This document shows positions 17,612 through 24,562 of a stretch of DNA of 64,000 bases, piece by piece. Position 1 is the first letter of the stretch; each line of letters opens with the position of its first letter. The position numbers and the translations under genes were made by a program. The stretch is from Bacillota bacterium (GTDB lineage: Bacteria; Bacillota; Clostridia; Oscillospirales; Acutalibacteraceae), in NCBI GenBank assembly GCA_023458755.1, contig JAEWYE010000050.1, positions 7,207-71,206 on the forward strand, written 5' to 3'. The notes below the pieces were generated by a model, which was not told where the DNA came from, did no database searches, and was given only the letters and a program-made list of their open reading frames with translations.

Positions 17612-17642
17612 AAACAGCGGCTGCAATTTGCAGCCGCTGTTT
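17612..17642 (-). terminator. Terminator after the phosphohexomutase gene
   Basis: AAACAGCGGCTGC and GCAGCCGCTGTTT form a perfect 13-base stem with a 5-base loop, and TTTT follows on the minus strand. The remainder of the 17358-17662 gap holds nothing else I can support. Confidence 0.8.
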
Positions 17643-17662
17643 AAAAAAGGAGATCAGGAGAT

Positions 17663-19078
17663 TTATGAAAGAGAGAGGAATTGTTTGAGCACAGCACTGG
17701 TTTCCTGCGCGGCCTTCAAAGTCGGCATTTCGCAGAAGATACGCAAAAGAGGTTCCGTGCCGGAAAAACGTGCAATAATCCAGCCTTTGTTTTTAAAATA
17801 GACCTTGCAGCCATCCATATAAGAAACTTTTTCAATTTCTTCCTTGAATTCGGGCAGCAGTTTATCCACAAGCAAGAGGTTTGTAATTTTTTCTTTGTTC
17901 TCACCGGAAAACCGGAAGTCGGACTCATCCATTTCATAAGTTCCGTAGCGATCCGTAATTTCCTGATAAATTTCCGACAGTTTCCGTCCGGTGGTAGCAA
18001 TCATTTCGACAAGCAGTGCAGCCGCATAAACACCGTCTTTTCCCTGAATGTGACCGCGAACGGTAAGCCCTCCGGAAGATTCTCCGCCGATAATCGCGTT
18101 TGTTTCCACCATTTTGGAAGAAATATATTTAAAACCGACCGGAACCTCATAACAGATTTCACCGAAATCTTCGGCAATGCAGTCCAGCAGATGCGTGGTC
18201 GCAATATTGCGCACCGCCGCGCCGTGCCATCCCTTAAACTTCATCAGATAGTAATAAAGCAGTACCAAAATCTTGTTGGGATGCAGGAACTCCGCTTTAT
18301 CGTCGATTACGCCGAGGCGGTCTGCGTCTCCGTCGGTCGCAATACCGATATCGCAATGCTTCTCCTCCACATAATTAATCAGTCCGGACAGCGTTTTGTA
18401 GTTTGGAGCGGGAAGTCTGCCGCCGAACAGCGCGTCATGCCGTTCGTGGATGACGTCGACATCACAGCGGGCGGTCAGGAAAATGGTTTGCAGCGCTGTC
18501 TTGCTCACACCGTACATCGGGTCAAGCACAATTTTTAAATTGCGGCTGCGAATAGCATCCATGTTGATGGAACGGATAATACTGTCAATGTATTGATTCA
18601 TCGGGTCCACAATCTGAATGTATCCGGCTTTTATACCTTCTTCAAAAGGCATCACCTTGATTTCAGACGGATCGATATCCTTTATGTATTGCTCCAGCTC
18701 GTTCGTCAGCACCTCATCCGCATCGCGGCCGTCCTTCATAAAGACTTTGATTCCGTTATAAATTGCGGGATTGTGGCTGGCAGTCACCGCCATGCCGTAA
18801 GGCAGGTCAAAATATTTCACAGAAAACATGATGAGCGGGGTAGGCGCTTCACGGTTGATAAAGCGGCACAGAATATTTTCACCCGCCATTACCTCTGCCG
18901 CCCACCTTGCGGCTTCCGTAGAAAGAAAGCGGCGGTCATAGCCGATTACGAATCCGTTTGTACAGCTGTTGCTTTCTTTCATCTTTTTTGCGATTGCGGT
19001 TGTCAGAAGCTGCACATTTGCTTTGGTGAAATCATCGCCGATTACCGCTCTCCAACCACCGGTTCCAAATTTTATCAT
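17663..19078 (-). CDS. Phosphohexomutase (phosphoglucomutase/phosphomannomutase family)
   Basis: This 471-residue alpha-D-phosphohexomutase moves phosphate between C1 and C6 of a hexose phosphate. The phospho-serine loop TASHNPAIYNG has Ser101; the Mg loop is TDGDADRLGV; the substrate loop GGESSGG and the C-terminal phosphate loop RFSGTEPLLR are present. The ATG at 19078 begins the family N terminus (IKFGTGGWRA); frame upstream of it is not homologous. It follows the GH94 phosphorylase by 55 bases, so it likely converts the sugar-1-phosphate made there (GlcNAc-1-P or glucose-1-P) to the 6-phosphate. Substrate preference is not readable. Confidence 0.9.
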   Translation of the reverse strand: MIKFGTGGWRAVIGDDFTKANVQLLTTAIAKKMKESNSCTNGFVIGYDRRFLSTEAARWAAEVMAGENILCRFINREAPTPLIMFSVKYFDLPYGMAVTASHNPAIYNGIKVFMKDGRDADEVLTNELEQYIKDIDPSEIKVMPFEEGIKAGYIQIVDPMNQYIDSIIRSINMDAIRSRNLKIVLDPMYGVSKTALQTIFLTARCDVDVIHERHDALFGGRLPAPNYKTLSGLINYVEEKHCDIGIATDGDADRLGVIDDKAEFLHPNKILVLLYYYLMKFKGWHGAAVRNIATTHLLDCIAEDFGEICYEVPVGFKYISSKMVETNAIIGGESSGGLTVRGHIQGKDGVYAAALLVEMIATTGRKLSEIYQEITDRYGTYEMDESDFRFSGENKEKITNLLLVDKLLPEFKEEIEKVSYMDGCKVYFKNKGWIIARFSGTEPLLRIFCEMPTLKAAQETSAVLKQFLSLS

Positions 19079-19133
19079 AATTACACCACACTTTTCTCCG
19101 TGCACAATATTCGCTTTGCACGGGAAGCGGATT

Positions 19134-21530
19134 TTATCCCATTTCAACCGTGACTTCATGCCGGGTGCCTGCCTCCTGAACCGGTATTCCGCCGGAAACC
19201 GGCTGACCGTCCATCTCCATTTTCTGCACACCTTTGCACACCCCGTGCGGGTTCGTCACATGGATATGGTAAGTTGAGCCGCGCCAAACGCGGGTAACAT
19301 CAAATTCCGGCCAATCCTTCGGAATGCACGGGTCAACAAGCAGACGGTCAAAATCCGGACGGATGCCGAGAAGATATCTGGTCGCGGCAAAGTACGCCCA
19401 GCCGCCGGAGCCTGTCATAAACGGATGCCGTGCCCGCCCGAAAGCGGTATGGTCTTTTCCCATAACAAATTGGCAGTATGCGTAAGGCTCTGCCTGACGG
19501 ATTTCAATTTCATCGTTTTGATTATAGGGAAGCAGGGCATTATAGAACTTCATGGCTCTGTCCCCGCGCCCAAGCTTTGCTTCCGCGCACCATGCCCATG
19601 GGTTGGGATGGCTGAAAATAGAGCCGTTTTCCTTTACACCCGGATAAACACGCGTGACAAAACCGATTTCATCGTCGCATTCCGTGTAGGACGGTGCATT
19701 CAGCATCAATCCGTATTGTGTATAGAGATAGCGGTCCACCGAGTCCATTGCCTTTTCCGCCTGCTCTGTGTCGGCCACACCGGAAAAAACCGCCCAGGTA
19801 TTGGACTCCATATGTACTTTGCCTTCTTTGTCCGCATGCGTGCCGATTTTTCTGCCGCTGGCGGTAATTCCGCGAATGTACCAGTCACCGTCCCAAAGGT
19901 TTTCATTGCATGCTCTCTTGACTTTTGCGGCCATTGCCTCATATTTTTCCGTTTCCGCAGTTTTGCCCGCAAACTGCGACAATTCCAAAAGATGACGGAT
20001 TGCCCAGTAATGCAGGAACGAAACCATGGCGCTTTCTCCGCCGCCTAAATTCAGGCAGTCGTTCCAGTCCGCGCGCAGACCTTTGCAGATACCGGTAGCA
20101 CCTACCTGTTTATCGGAAAAATCCAAAATTCGCATCATGTGCTGATAGACAGTACCTTCACCGCCATCCGCATAGGTGACCGTTTCATCCAAAAGGGAGA
20201 TTTCTCCCGTTTCCTTGATGTACTCGGTAATCGCGGCAATCAGCCAAAGAGCGTCATCCGAACAGGCATCCTTAATGCCGTGTATCATCTCAGCACGGGT
20301 CGGAGTCGGAATGACCGTCGGGGATTTAAAGCTTTGCTGTTTGTCACGCAGTGCCGGATCAAACCATTCCGGCTGAAAAAGATGCAGTCCGTAACCTTCC
20401 TGTGTCAATCCGCGCAAAAGTTCAATAATTCGCTGTCTGCACTTTTCCGGATTGGAATGCGGAATCGTCATAGCATCCTGTGAGGTATCGCGGAAGCCAA
20501 GGCCCGTTCTCCCGCCTACTTCAATAAACGAAGCAAATCGGGAAAACATTATGTTTACTTCGGACTGATACAAATTCCAGATATTCAGCGAAGTGTTCAT
20601 GCCCGGATTCGGTGTATGAACCTGTAATTTTTCGAGTTTGTTCTCCCAGAAATTTGCAAGTTCAGCAAATGCTTTATCAACGTTTGCCGGATCGGAATAT
20701 TTTTCTCTGACCGGAAAAGCTGCTTCACGCTTGCCCTCGCCCAGCAAAAGTGCGAAACGGGTTTCTTCCCCGGGTTGCAAAACGAACCTCTTCTGCAATA
20801 CAGCGCAGTGGTTTCCGGTCTTTTCAAAACTTCCGGAGCACTTACCTGTTTCCACCGCAACGGGGTTGCTTTCGTCCCGATATGTACCCAAAAAGCTGTC
20901 GCGCAGGCAGTCGAAGCCATCGGGTTCAAAGCTGGAGGTGAACCATTGATAGCCCAACTCCTCATAATAGAGATCATTCTCAATGATACCGTCGGCATAG
21001 CTGGAACCGGATGCATACAGACTCATTTGAAAATTCTGATTGTCCATATCAATCTGATGGAACGAAAATTCCAGGTAGGAATAGACGCTGATGTGACGGG
21101 GGGTATCTCCCATATTTTTCATTAGAACGTCCCACAGCTCAACCGGCTCGTTCAGGGGAATAAATACTGTTTGCCGCGCGGAAATATTCTGGTACTCACA
21201 GCTGTATTTGGAATACGACAAGCCGTGTCTGCACTCATATTTTGCTTTCGTCAAATCTTTGCCAACCGGCTGCCAGGAGATACTCCAATATTCTCCGGTA
21301 TCATCGTCGCGCAGGTACACGTAATGCCCGGGACGGTCGATCGGCGCGTTCGGGCGGAACCTTGTAATGCGGTGGTATTGCGGTGATTTGTAGAAAACAT
21401 AGCCGCCCGCGGTCTGACTTAATACTGCGCACATATCATTCACGCCGATATAATTCGTCCACGGAACCGGCGTATTTACATGATCAATTACATATTCTTT
21501 ATTTTTGTCATCAAAATAGCCATATTTCAT
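19134..21530 (-). CDS. GH94 glycoside phosphorylase, probable N,N'-diacetylchitobiose phosphorylase
   Basis: This 798-residue cytoplasmic enzyme splits a beta-1,4 disaccharide with phosphate to a sugar-1-phosphate plus free sugar. The GH94 catalytic acid is Asp491 in LRADWNDCLN, followed by GGGESAM. The N terminus (MKYGYFD...), the RTGLGFRDTSQDA block (341-353) and the GYGLHLFQPEWFDP block (379-392) match my memory of Vibrio chitobiose phosphorylase more closely than cellobiose phosphorylases, which would give GlcNAc-1-P plus GlcNAc. It is followed by a phosphohexomutase. Cellobiose phosphorylase is the main alternative; a phylogeny would settle it. Confidence 0.85.
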   Translation of the reverse strand: MKYGYFDDKNKEYVIDHVNTPVPWTNYIGVNDMCAVLSQTAGGYVFYKSPQYHRITRFRPNAPIDRPGHYVYLRDDDTGEYWSISWQPVGKDLTKAKYECRHGLSYSKYSCEYQNISARQTVFIPLNEPVELWDVLMKNMGDTPRHISVYSYLEFSFHQIDMDNQNFQMSLYASGSSYADGIIENDLYYEELGYQWFTSSFEPDGFDCLRDSFLGTYRDESNPVAVETGKCSGSFEKTGNHCAVLQKRFVLQPGEETRFALLLGEGKREAAFPVREKYSDPANVDKAFAELANFWENKLEKLQVHTPNPGMNTSLNIWNLYQSEVNIMFSRFASFIEVGGRTGLGFRDTSQDAMTIPHSNPEKCRQRIIELLRGLTQEGYGLHLFQPEWFDPALRDKQQSFKSPTVIPTPTRAEMIHGIKDACSDDALWLIAAITEYIKETGEISLLDETVTYADGGEGTVYQHMMRILDFSDKQVGATGICKGLRADWNDCLNLGGGESAMVSFLHYWAIRHLLELSQFAGKTAETEKYEAMAAKVKRACNENLWDGDWYIRGITASGRKIGTHADKEGKVHMESNTWAVFSGVADTEQAEKAMDSVDRYLYTQYGLMLNAPSYTECDDEIGFVTRVYPGVKENGSIFSHPNPWAWCAEAKLGRGDRAMKFYNALLPYNQNDEIEIRQAEPYAYCQFVMGKDHTAFGRARHPFMTGSGGWAYFAATRYLLGIRPDFDRLLVDPCIPKDWPEFDVTRVWRGSTYHIHVTNPHGVCKGVQKMEMDGQPVSGGIPVQEAGTRHEVTVEMG

Positions 21531-21659
21531 GCATGCAATGCTCCTTTGATTTTAATAAATGGATTCTTTTTTCCTTTTGCATTCATTATAGAACATTCCC
21601 AAAACTGAGAGAATAGCAGATATTGTACTTAATTGTATATTTTTGTGTAGCTTGCAGGG

Positions 21660-21860
21660 AGCGTGGTAATACGAATCTTCTTACCTATAACAAACCATTG
21701 ATTTCATATACGCTTTTCTCTGACTGGCGAACTTTCGCCCAAGCGGAGCGTAAAGGGTCGGCCTCGCCGCCAACCCCGCGCTTAGAGTGCGGGAGCACGC
21801 AACCGTATGAAAAGCCGGTAGGCGAAATAGAAATCCATCCAATACTATCGGCTATTTTAT
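21660..21860. other. GC-richer non-coding stretch upstream of the small peptide gene
   Basis: Between the GH94 start and the promoter at 21886 lies about 350 bases without a supported gene. The middle part (21720-21840) is clearly GC-richer than its surroundings and contains short inverted segments such as GGCGAACTTTCGCC (21727-21740). Frames across it lack ribosome sites. It could be a decayed element or a structured RNA; I see no decisive feature. Confidence 0.3.
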
Positions 21861-21885
21861 ACATTTTCATTTCCAGACATTACAC

Positions 21886-21914
21886 TTGCAAAAAGGTTAC
21901 AAATTTGTTACTAT
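21886..21914 (+). promoter_or_regulatory. Promoter of the 19-residue peptide gene
   Basis: TTGCAA (21886-21891) and TACTAT (21909-21914) are 17 bases apart, a strong sigma-A match 42 bases before the small ATG. Confidence 0.7.
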
Positions 21915-21955
21915 TTAGATGTCCTCGAGAGACAAATAAACAAGGAGGTCGCTGT

Positions 21956-22015
21956 ATGAATTGTCAAGAATTGCTTCAACTGCTACTCCAGTATTTCAGC
22001 AAGTGCAGTAAATAA
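21956..22015 (+). CDS. 19-residue Cys-containing peptide of unknown function
   Basis: The peptide is MNCQELLQLLLQYFSKCSK. It is a short amphipathic helix-like sequence with Leu/Gln repeats and Cys at 3 and 17. An ideal AAGGAGG lies eight bases before the ATG, a consensus-like promoter ends 42 bases upstream and a hairpin with a T run starts 24 bases after the stop, so the unit is complete in 190 bases. A longer frame ending at the same stop exists but has no ribosome site. It could be a signalling or toxic peptide, or the leader of a regulatory RNA; no family is recognised. Confidence 0.6.
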   Translation: MNCQELLQLLLQYFSKCSK

Positions 22016-22038
22016 ACAAAATTAAAATAGAATACATA

Positions 22039-22076
22039 ATGAAAAAAATCACCCACAATCGTGAGTGATTTTTTTC
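22039..22076 (+). terminator. Terminator of the 19-residue peptide gene
   Basis: AAAAAATCACCCAC pairs with GTGAGTGATTTTTT around a 4-base loop with one mismatch, ending in a T run. The A-rich left side may allow it to work on the minus strand too. Confidence 0.75.
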
Positions 22077-22168
22077 GTTTATTAATATAACAAACAATTC
22101 GTTTCTTAAAGCAGAGCGTACACGCGGAGCGCGCAGCGACAGCTATAGAATGCTGCCAAAAAGCCATA

Positions 22169-22441
22169 TTAAAATCTTCTTGATTTACGATACAGTTCCA
22201 CCAGTTCCCTGGCATTGAAAACCTGATATTTTTCAGCCAGTTCGATCATAGTTCCTTCTTTACCGAAATGTGACGCAAATTCACCCGTATCATCCGCCAT
22301 AAAATTCAAAAATAATTTCATATCATTGTCGGTTGAATTCAATACAATCCGGTCCACCGTCTGTGTACTGAACCTGCCGTTGTTCGCATTGGAATATCGA
22401 AATAATTGCTGCTTAAATTTCTCTTCCACATTGTCATCCAT
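22169..22441 (-). CDS. Small soluble protein of unknown function
   Basis: The product has 90 residues, is rich in Glu, Lys, Asn and Phe, has no signal or membrane segment and is probably helical. The ATG at 22441 follows AGAGGTGA at normal spacing; a GTG at 22450 is less likely. It is monocistronic, between the small peptide gene and pgmB. I do not recognise the family. A perfect palindrome 114 bases upstream (22555-22577) may be its operator. Confidence 0.6.
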   Translation of the reverse strand: MDDNVEEKFKQQLFRYSNANNGRFSTQTVDRIVLNSTDNDMKLFLNFMADDTGEFASHFGKEGTMIELAEKYQVFNARELVELYRKSRRF

Positions 22442-22554
22442 TGCTCTCACCTCTGGCGTATAGAATGTCCTTGATTGGGTTCGATATGTTCAAACAACTG
22501 CCGTTCTGCCTTTTCATTGAAAAGAAACGGAAATTGAACCGTCTTGCATCTATT

Positions 22555-22577
22555 CAAATAGAATACCATTCTATTTG
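22555..22577. promoter_or_regulatory. Candidate operator palindrome
   Basis: CAAATAGAAT and ATTCTATTTG are perfect 10-base inverted arms around ACC. The site lies in the 296-base gap upstream of the minus-strand small gene at 22169. It looks like a dimeric repressor site; the regulator is unknown. Confidence 0.4.
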
Positions 22578-22662
22578 CAGAAATTCAATAGATTTTGAGA
22601 ACCGTTTTCACAATTCACTGCCACCCACCTCTGCATGCGTTTTGCTCACCAGACGCGAGCAG

Positions 22663-22711
22663 AAAAAAATCAGTACTGGAATCGAAAATGGATTCCAGTA
22701 CTGATTTTTTT
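22663..22711. terminator. Strong bidirectional terminator after pgmB
   Basis: A perfect 21-base stem (left arm 22663-22683, right arm 22691-22711; core CAGTACTGGAATC) with a 7-base loop has A and T runs built into its ends. It lies 26 bases past the pgmB stop. Confidence 0.9.
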
Positions 22712-22736
22712 CGTATGAGGCGCTCTTGGTACAATC

Positions 22737-23390
22737 TTAGTGTGCCTGTTTAATTACGGCTTGGATATCGAATCCATCCAGTGACTTGGCATGGAACTCT
22801 GCCTGCTGATTGTTATAGGCAGAACCGACTGCAAGAGCGTACATTCCTCCGGCCTTCGCCGCCTGAATTCCGGAATCGGAATCTTCCACAACCAAACAGT
22901 CAGACGGATTCACCTTTAGCTTTTGGGCCGCAATAAGAAAAACCTGCGGGTCCGGTTTTGATTTTGTAATGTCAAGACCGCAGCTTACCTGATCGATATA
23001 AGCATCCAGCCCGGTGCGGCACAGAATTTCGGGTGTATTCTTGCTTGCGGAACCGATGCCGATTGCTATTCCGTTCTGCTTTAAGGTATGAATGACCGTC
23101 AAAACGCCCGGAAGCACATCACCCGGAGTTAAATCCTGAATCAAAGAAATATAGTATTCATTTTTTCGCCGCGCCAGTTCTTCCTTTTCTTGTTCACTGT
23201 ATGCGCGGTCTGCCTTTTCTAAAAGGATATCAAGGGAAGCCATGCGGCTTACACCCCTTTGGCGCAGATTGTCTTCTTCGGTAAAATTGTTTATATTGAT
23301 TTCTTCCGCTATTTTTTTCCATGCCATAAAATGCATCATGTCGGTTGAAACCAATACTCCGTCGAGATCAAAAATAACAGCTTTTATCAT
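22737..23390 (-). CDS. pgmB: Beta-phosphoglucomutase
   Basis: This 217-residue HAD-superfamily mutase converts beta-D-glucose-1-phosphate to glucose-6-phosphate. Asp8 and Asp10 in FDLDGV are the nucleophile and acid/base. The cap has the RGVSRMASLDILL segment typical of beta-phosphoglucomutases, and VVEDSDSGIQAA near 165 carries the Mg-binding acids. The start ATG at 23390 follows GGGAG. It is divergent from a lacI gene with a shared TTTAACGTTAAA site. It complements the two GH65 phosphorylases, inverting enzymes that release beta-glucose-1-phosphate. Confidence 0.92.
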   Translation of the reverse strand: MIKAVIFDLDGVLVSTDMMHFMAWKKIAEEININNFTEEDNLRQRGVSRMASLDILLEKADRAYSEQEKEELARRKNEYYISLIQDLTPGDVLPGVLTVIHTLKQNGIAIGIGSASKNTPEILCRTGLDAYIDQVSCGLDITKSKPDPQVFLIAAQKLKVNPSDCLVVEDSDSGIQAAKAGGMYALAVGSAYNNQQAEFHAKSLDGFDIQAVIKQAH

Positions 23391-23432
23391 GACGAAATCT
23401 TTCTCCCTAAAAAATTTTTCTTTATGAAATTG

Positions 23433-23461
23433 TTTAAAATCCTGTAAAAACATGGTATAAT
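23433..23461 (+). promoter_or_regulatory. Promoter of the first lacI gene
   Basis: TTTAAA and TATAAT (23456-23461) are 17 bases apart, with an extended TGG just before the -10. The repressor palindrome 23477-23488 begins about 15 bases downstream, fitting autorepression. Confidence 0.55.
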
Positions 23462-23476
23462 ATAAGGAATATTAAG

Positions 23477-23488
23477 TTTAACGTTAAA
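23477..23488. promoter_or_regulatory. LacI-family operator, pgmB/lacI divergent region
   Basis: TTTAACGTTAAA is a perfect 12-base palindrome with a central CG, as expected for LacI-family repressors. Copies or near-copies lie at 32396-32409, 34924-34935 and 36420-36438, each in front of a gene of the same glucan locus. Confidence 0.75.
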
Positions 23489-23509
23489 TATGATTTTAGA
23501 GGTATTTAC

Positions 23510-24523
23510 ATGACTACGATTAAAGATATTGCAAGAGAGGCCGGGGTCAGCTTTACTACAGTATCCAACGTGATACACGGCAAAACAAATCGTGTTTCCC
23601 CACAAACAATCGAAACCATTAATAAAATCATTCAGCGCAGCGGATACGTTCCGAACATGTCCGCACGTTCCCTTGTCAATAATGCCTCAAAAGTGGTCGG
23701 CTATATCAATCATATTGTTCCGGAAAAAGACGGAGGCTTCGTCGCTGACCCTTTTCACTCCGCGTTTATCGGGTCAGTGGAAGAAGTACTGCGGGAAAAC
23801 GGGTATTATTTGATGCTGCGAACCGTCAACGACAGCGATGAGCTGATTGCTTTTTTACACAACTGGAATCTGGACGGACTGTTCTTTACCGGACTGTTTG
23901 AAGATTCTTTCTTCAAAACCCTGAAAGAGACGGATGTTCCGGTTGTGCTGATTGATAGTTATGTCAAGCAGAAAAATATTCAAAACGTTGGTCTGGAGGA
24001 TTACCAAGGCGGCTACATGGCCACAAAATATCTGCTGGAAAACGGACACCGGAATATTGTTTTTGCTTCCCCGCACATCCGGTTCCGCGGCGTTGTGGAA
24101 GCCCGTCTGAGAGGTTACCGCCAAGCGCTCTCGGAATACGGTGTTCCGTTCCGTAAGGATTATATCTTCGAGCGGGAATTTGACGTGTCAAACGGAATTG
24201 CGCTCGGTAAACAAATTGCAGAAAAAGAAGGCGTTACCGCGATATTTGCCACCGCCGACATACTCGCAGCCGGCATTATTGCGGGTCTTCATGAATGCGG
24301 AAAGCGAATTCCGGAGGATATCTCCGTTATTGGCTTCGATGATATCAACATCTGCCGCCTGATTACACCCACACTTACTACGATCCATCAGGACCCCGCC
24401 GAAAAAGGCAGGGTTGCCGTTGATTTTATGATGAAGCGGCTGCGGAATGAACCCATTGAAAAAAATGAAATCATACTCCCGGTTCGGCTCGTAGAAAGAA
24501 ACAGTGTGAGAAAGATTGAGTAA
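23510..24523 (+). CDS. LacI-family transcriptional regulator (first copy)
   Basis: The product has 337 residues: helix-turn-helix (1-50; IKDIAREAGVSFTTVSNVIHG), hinge helix with YVPNMSARSL, and a periplasmic-binding-protein-like effector domain. The hinge is nearly identical to that of the second LacI protein at 35323, so the two probably read related operators. It is divergent from pgmB and followed convergently by the GH65 operon. It likely represses the glucan genes until a sugar or sugar phosphate binds. Confidence 0.93.
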   Translation: MTTIKDIAREAGVSFTTVSNVIHGKTNRVSPQTIETINKIIQRSGYVPNMSARSLVNNASKVVGYINHIVPEKDGGFVADPFHSAFIGSVEEVLRENGYYLMLRTVNDSDELIAFLHNWNLDGLFFTGLFEDSFFKTLKETDVPVVLIDSYVKQKNIQNVGLEDYQGGYMATKYLLENGHRNIVFASPHIRFRGVVEARLRGYRQALSEYGVPFRKDYIFEREFDVSNGIALGKQIAEKEGVTAIFATADILAAGIIAGLHECGKRIPEDISVIGFDDINICRLITPTLTTIHQDPAEKGRVAVDFMMKRLRNEPIEKNEIILPVRLVERNSVRKIE

Positions 24524-24562
24524 AGGTGTTACCGCTCAAGGATTGTAAATAACAGGACTCGC

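Noticed and set aside
21720..21840. Possible insertion-sequence remnant in the GC-rich stretch
   Set aside because: No transposase fragment or terminal repeats could be identified; left as an unassigned stretch.
21623..22015. 130-codon frame that ends at the same stop as the 19-residue peptide
   Set aside because: No ribosome site at its start; it runs across the promoter 21886-21914, and the strong AAGGAGG lies directly before the inner ATG.
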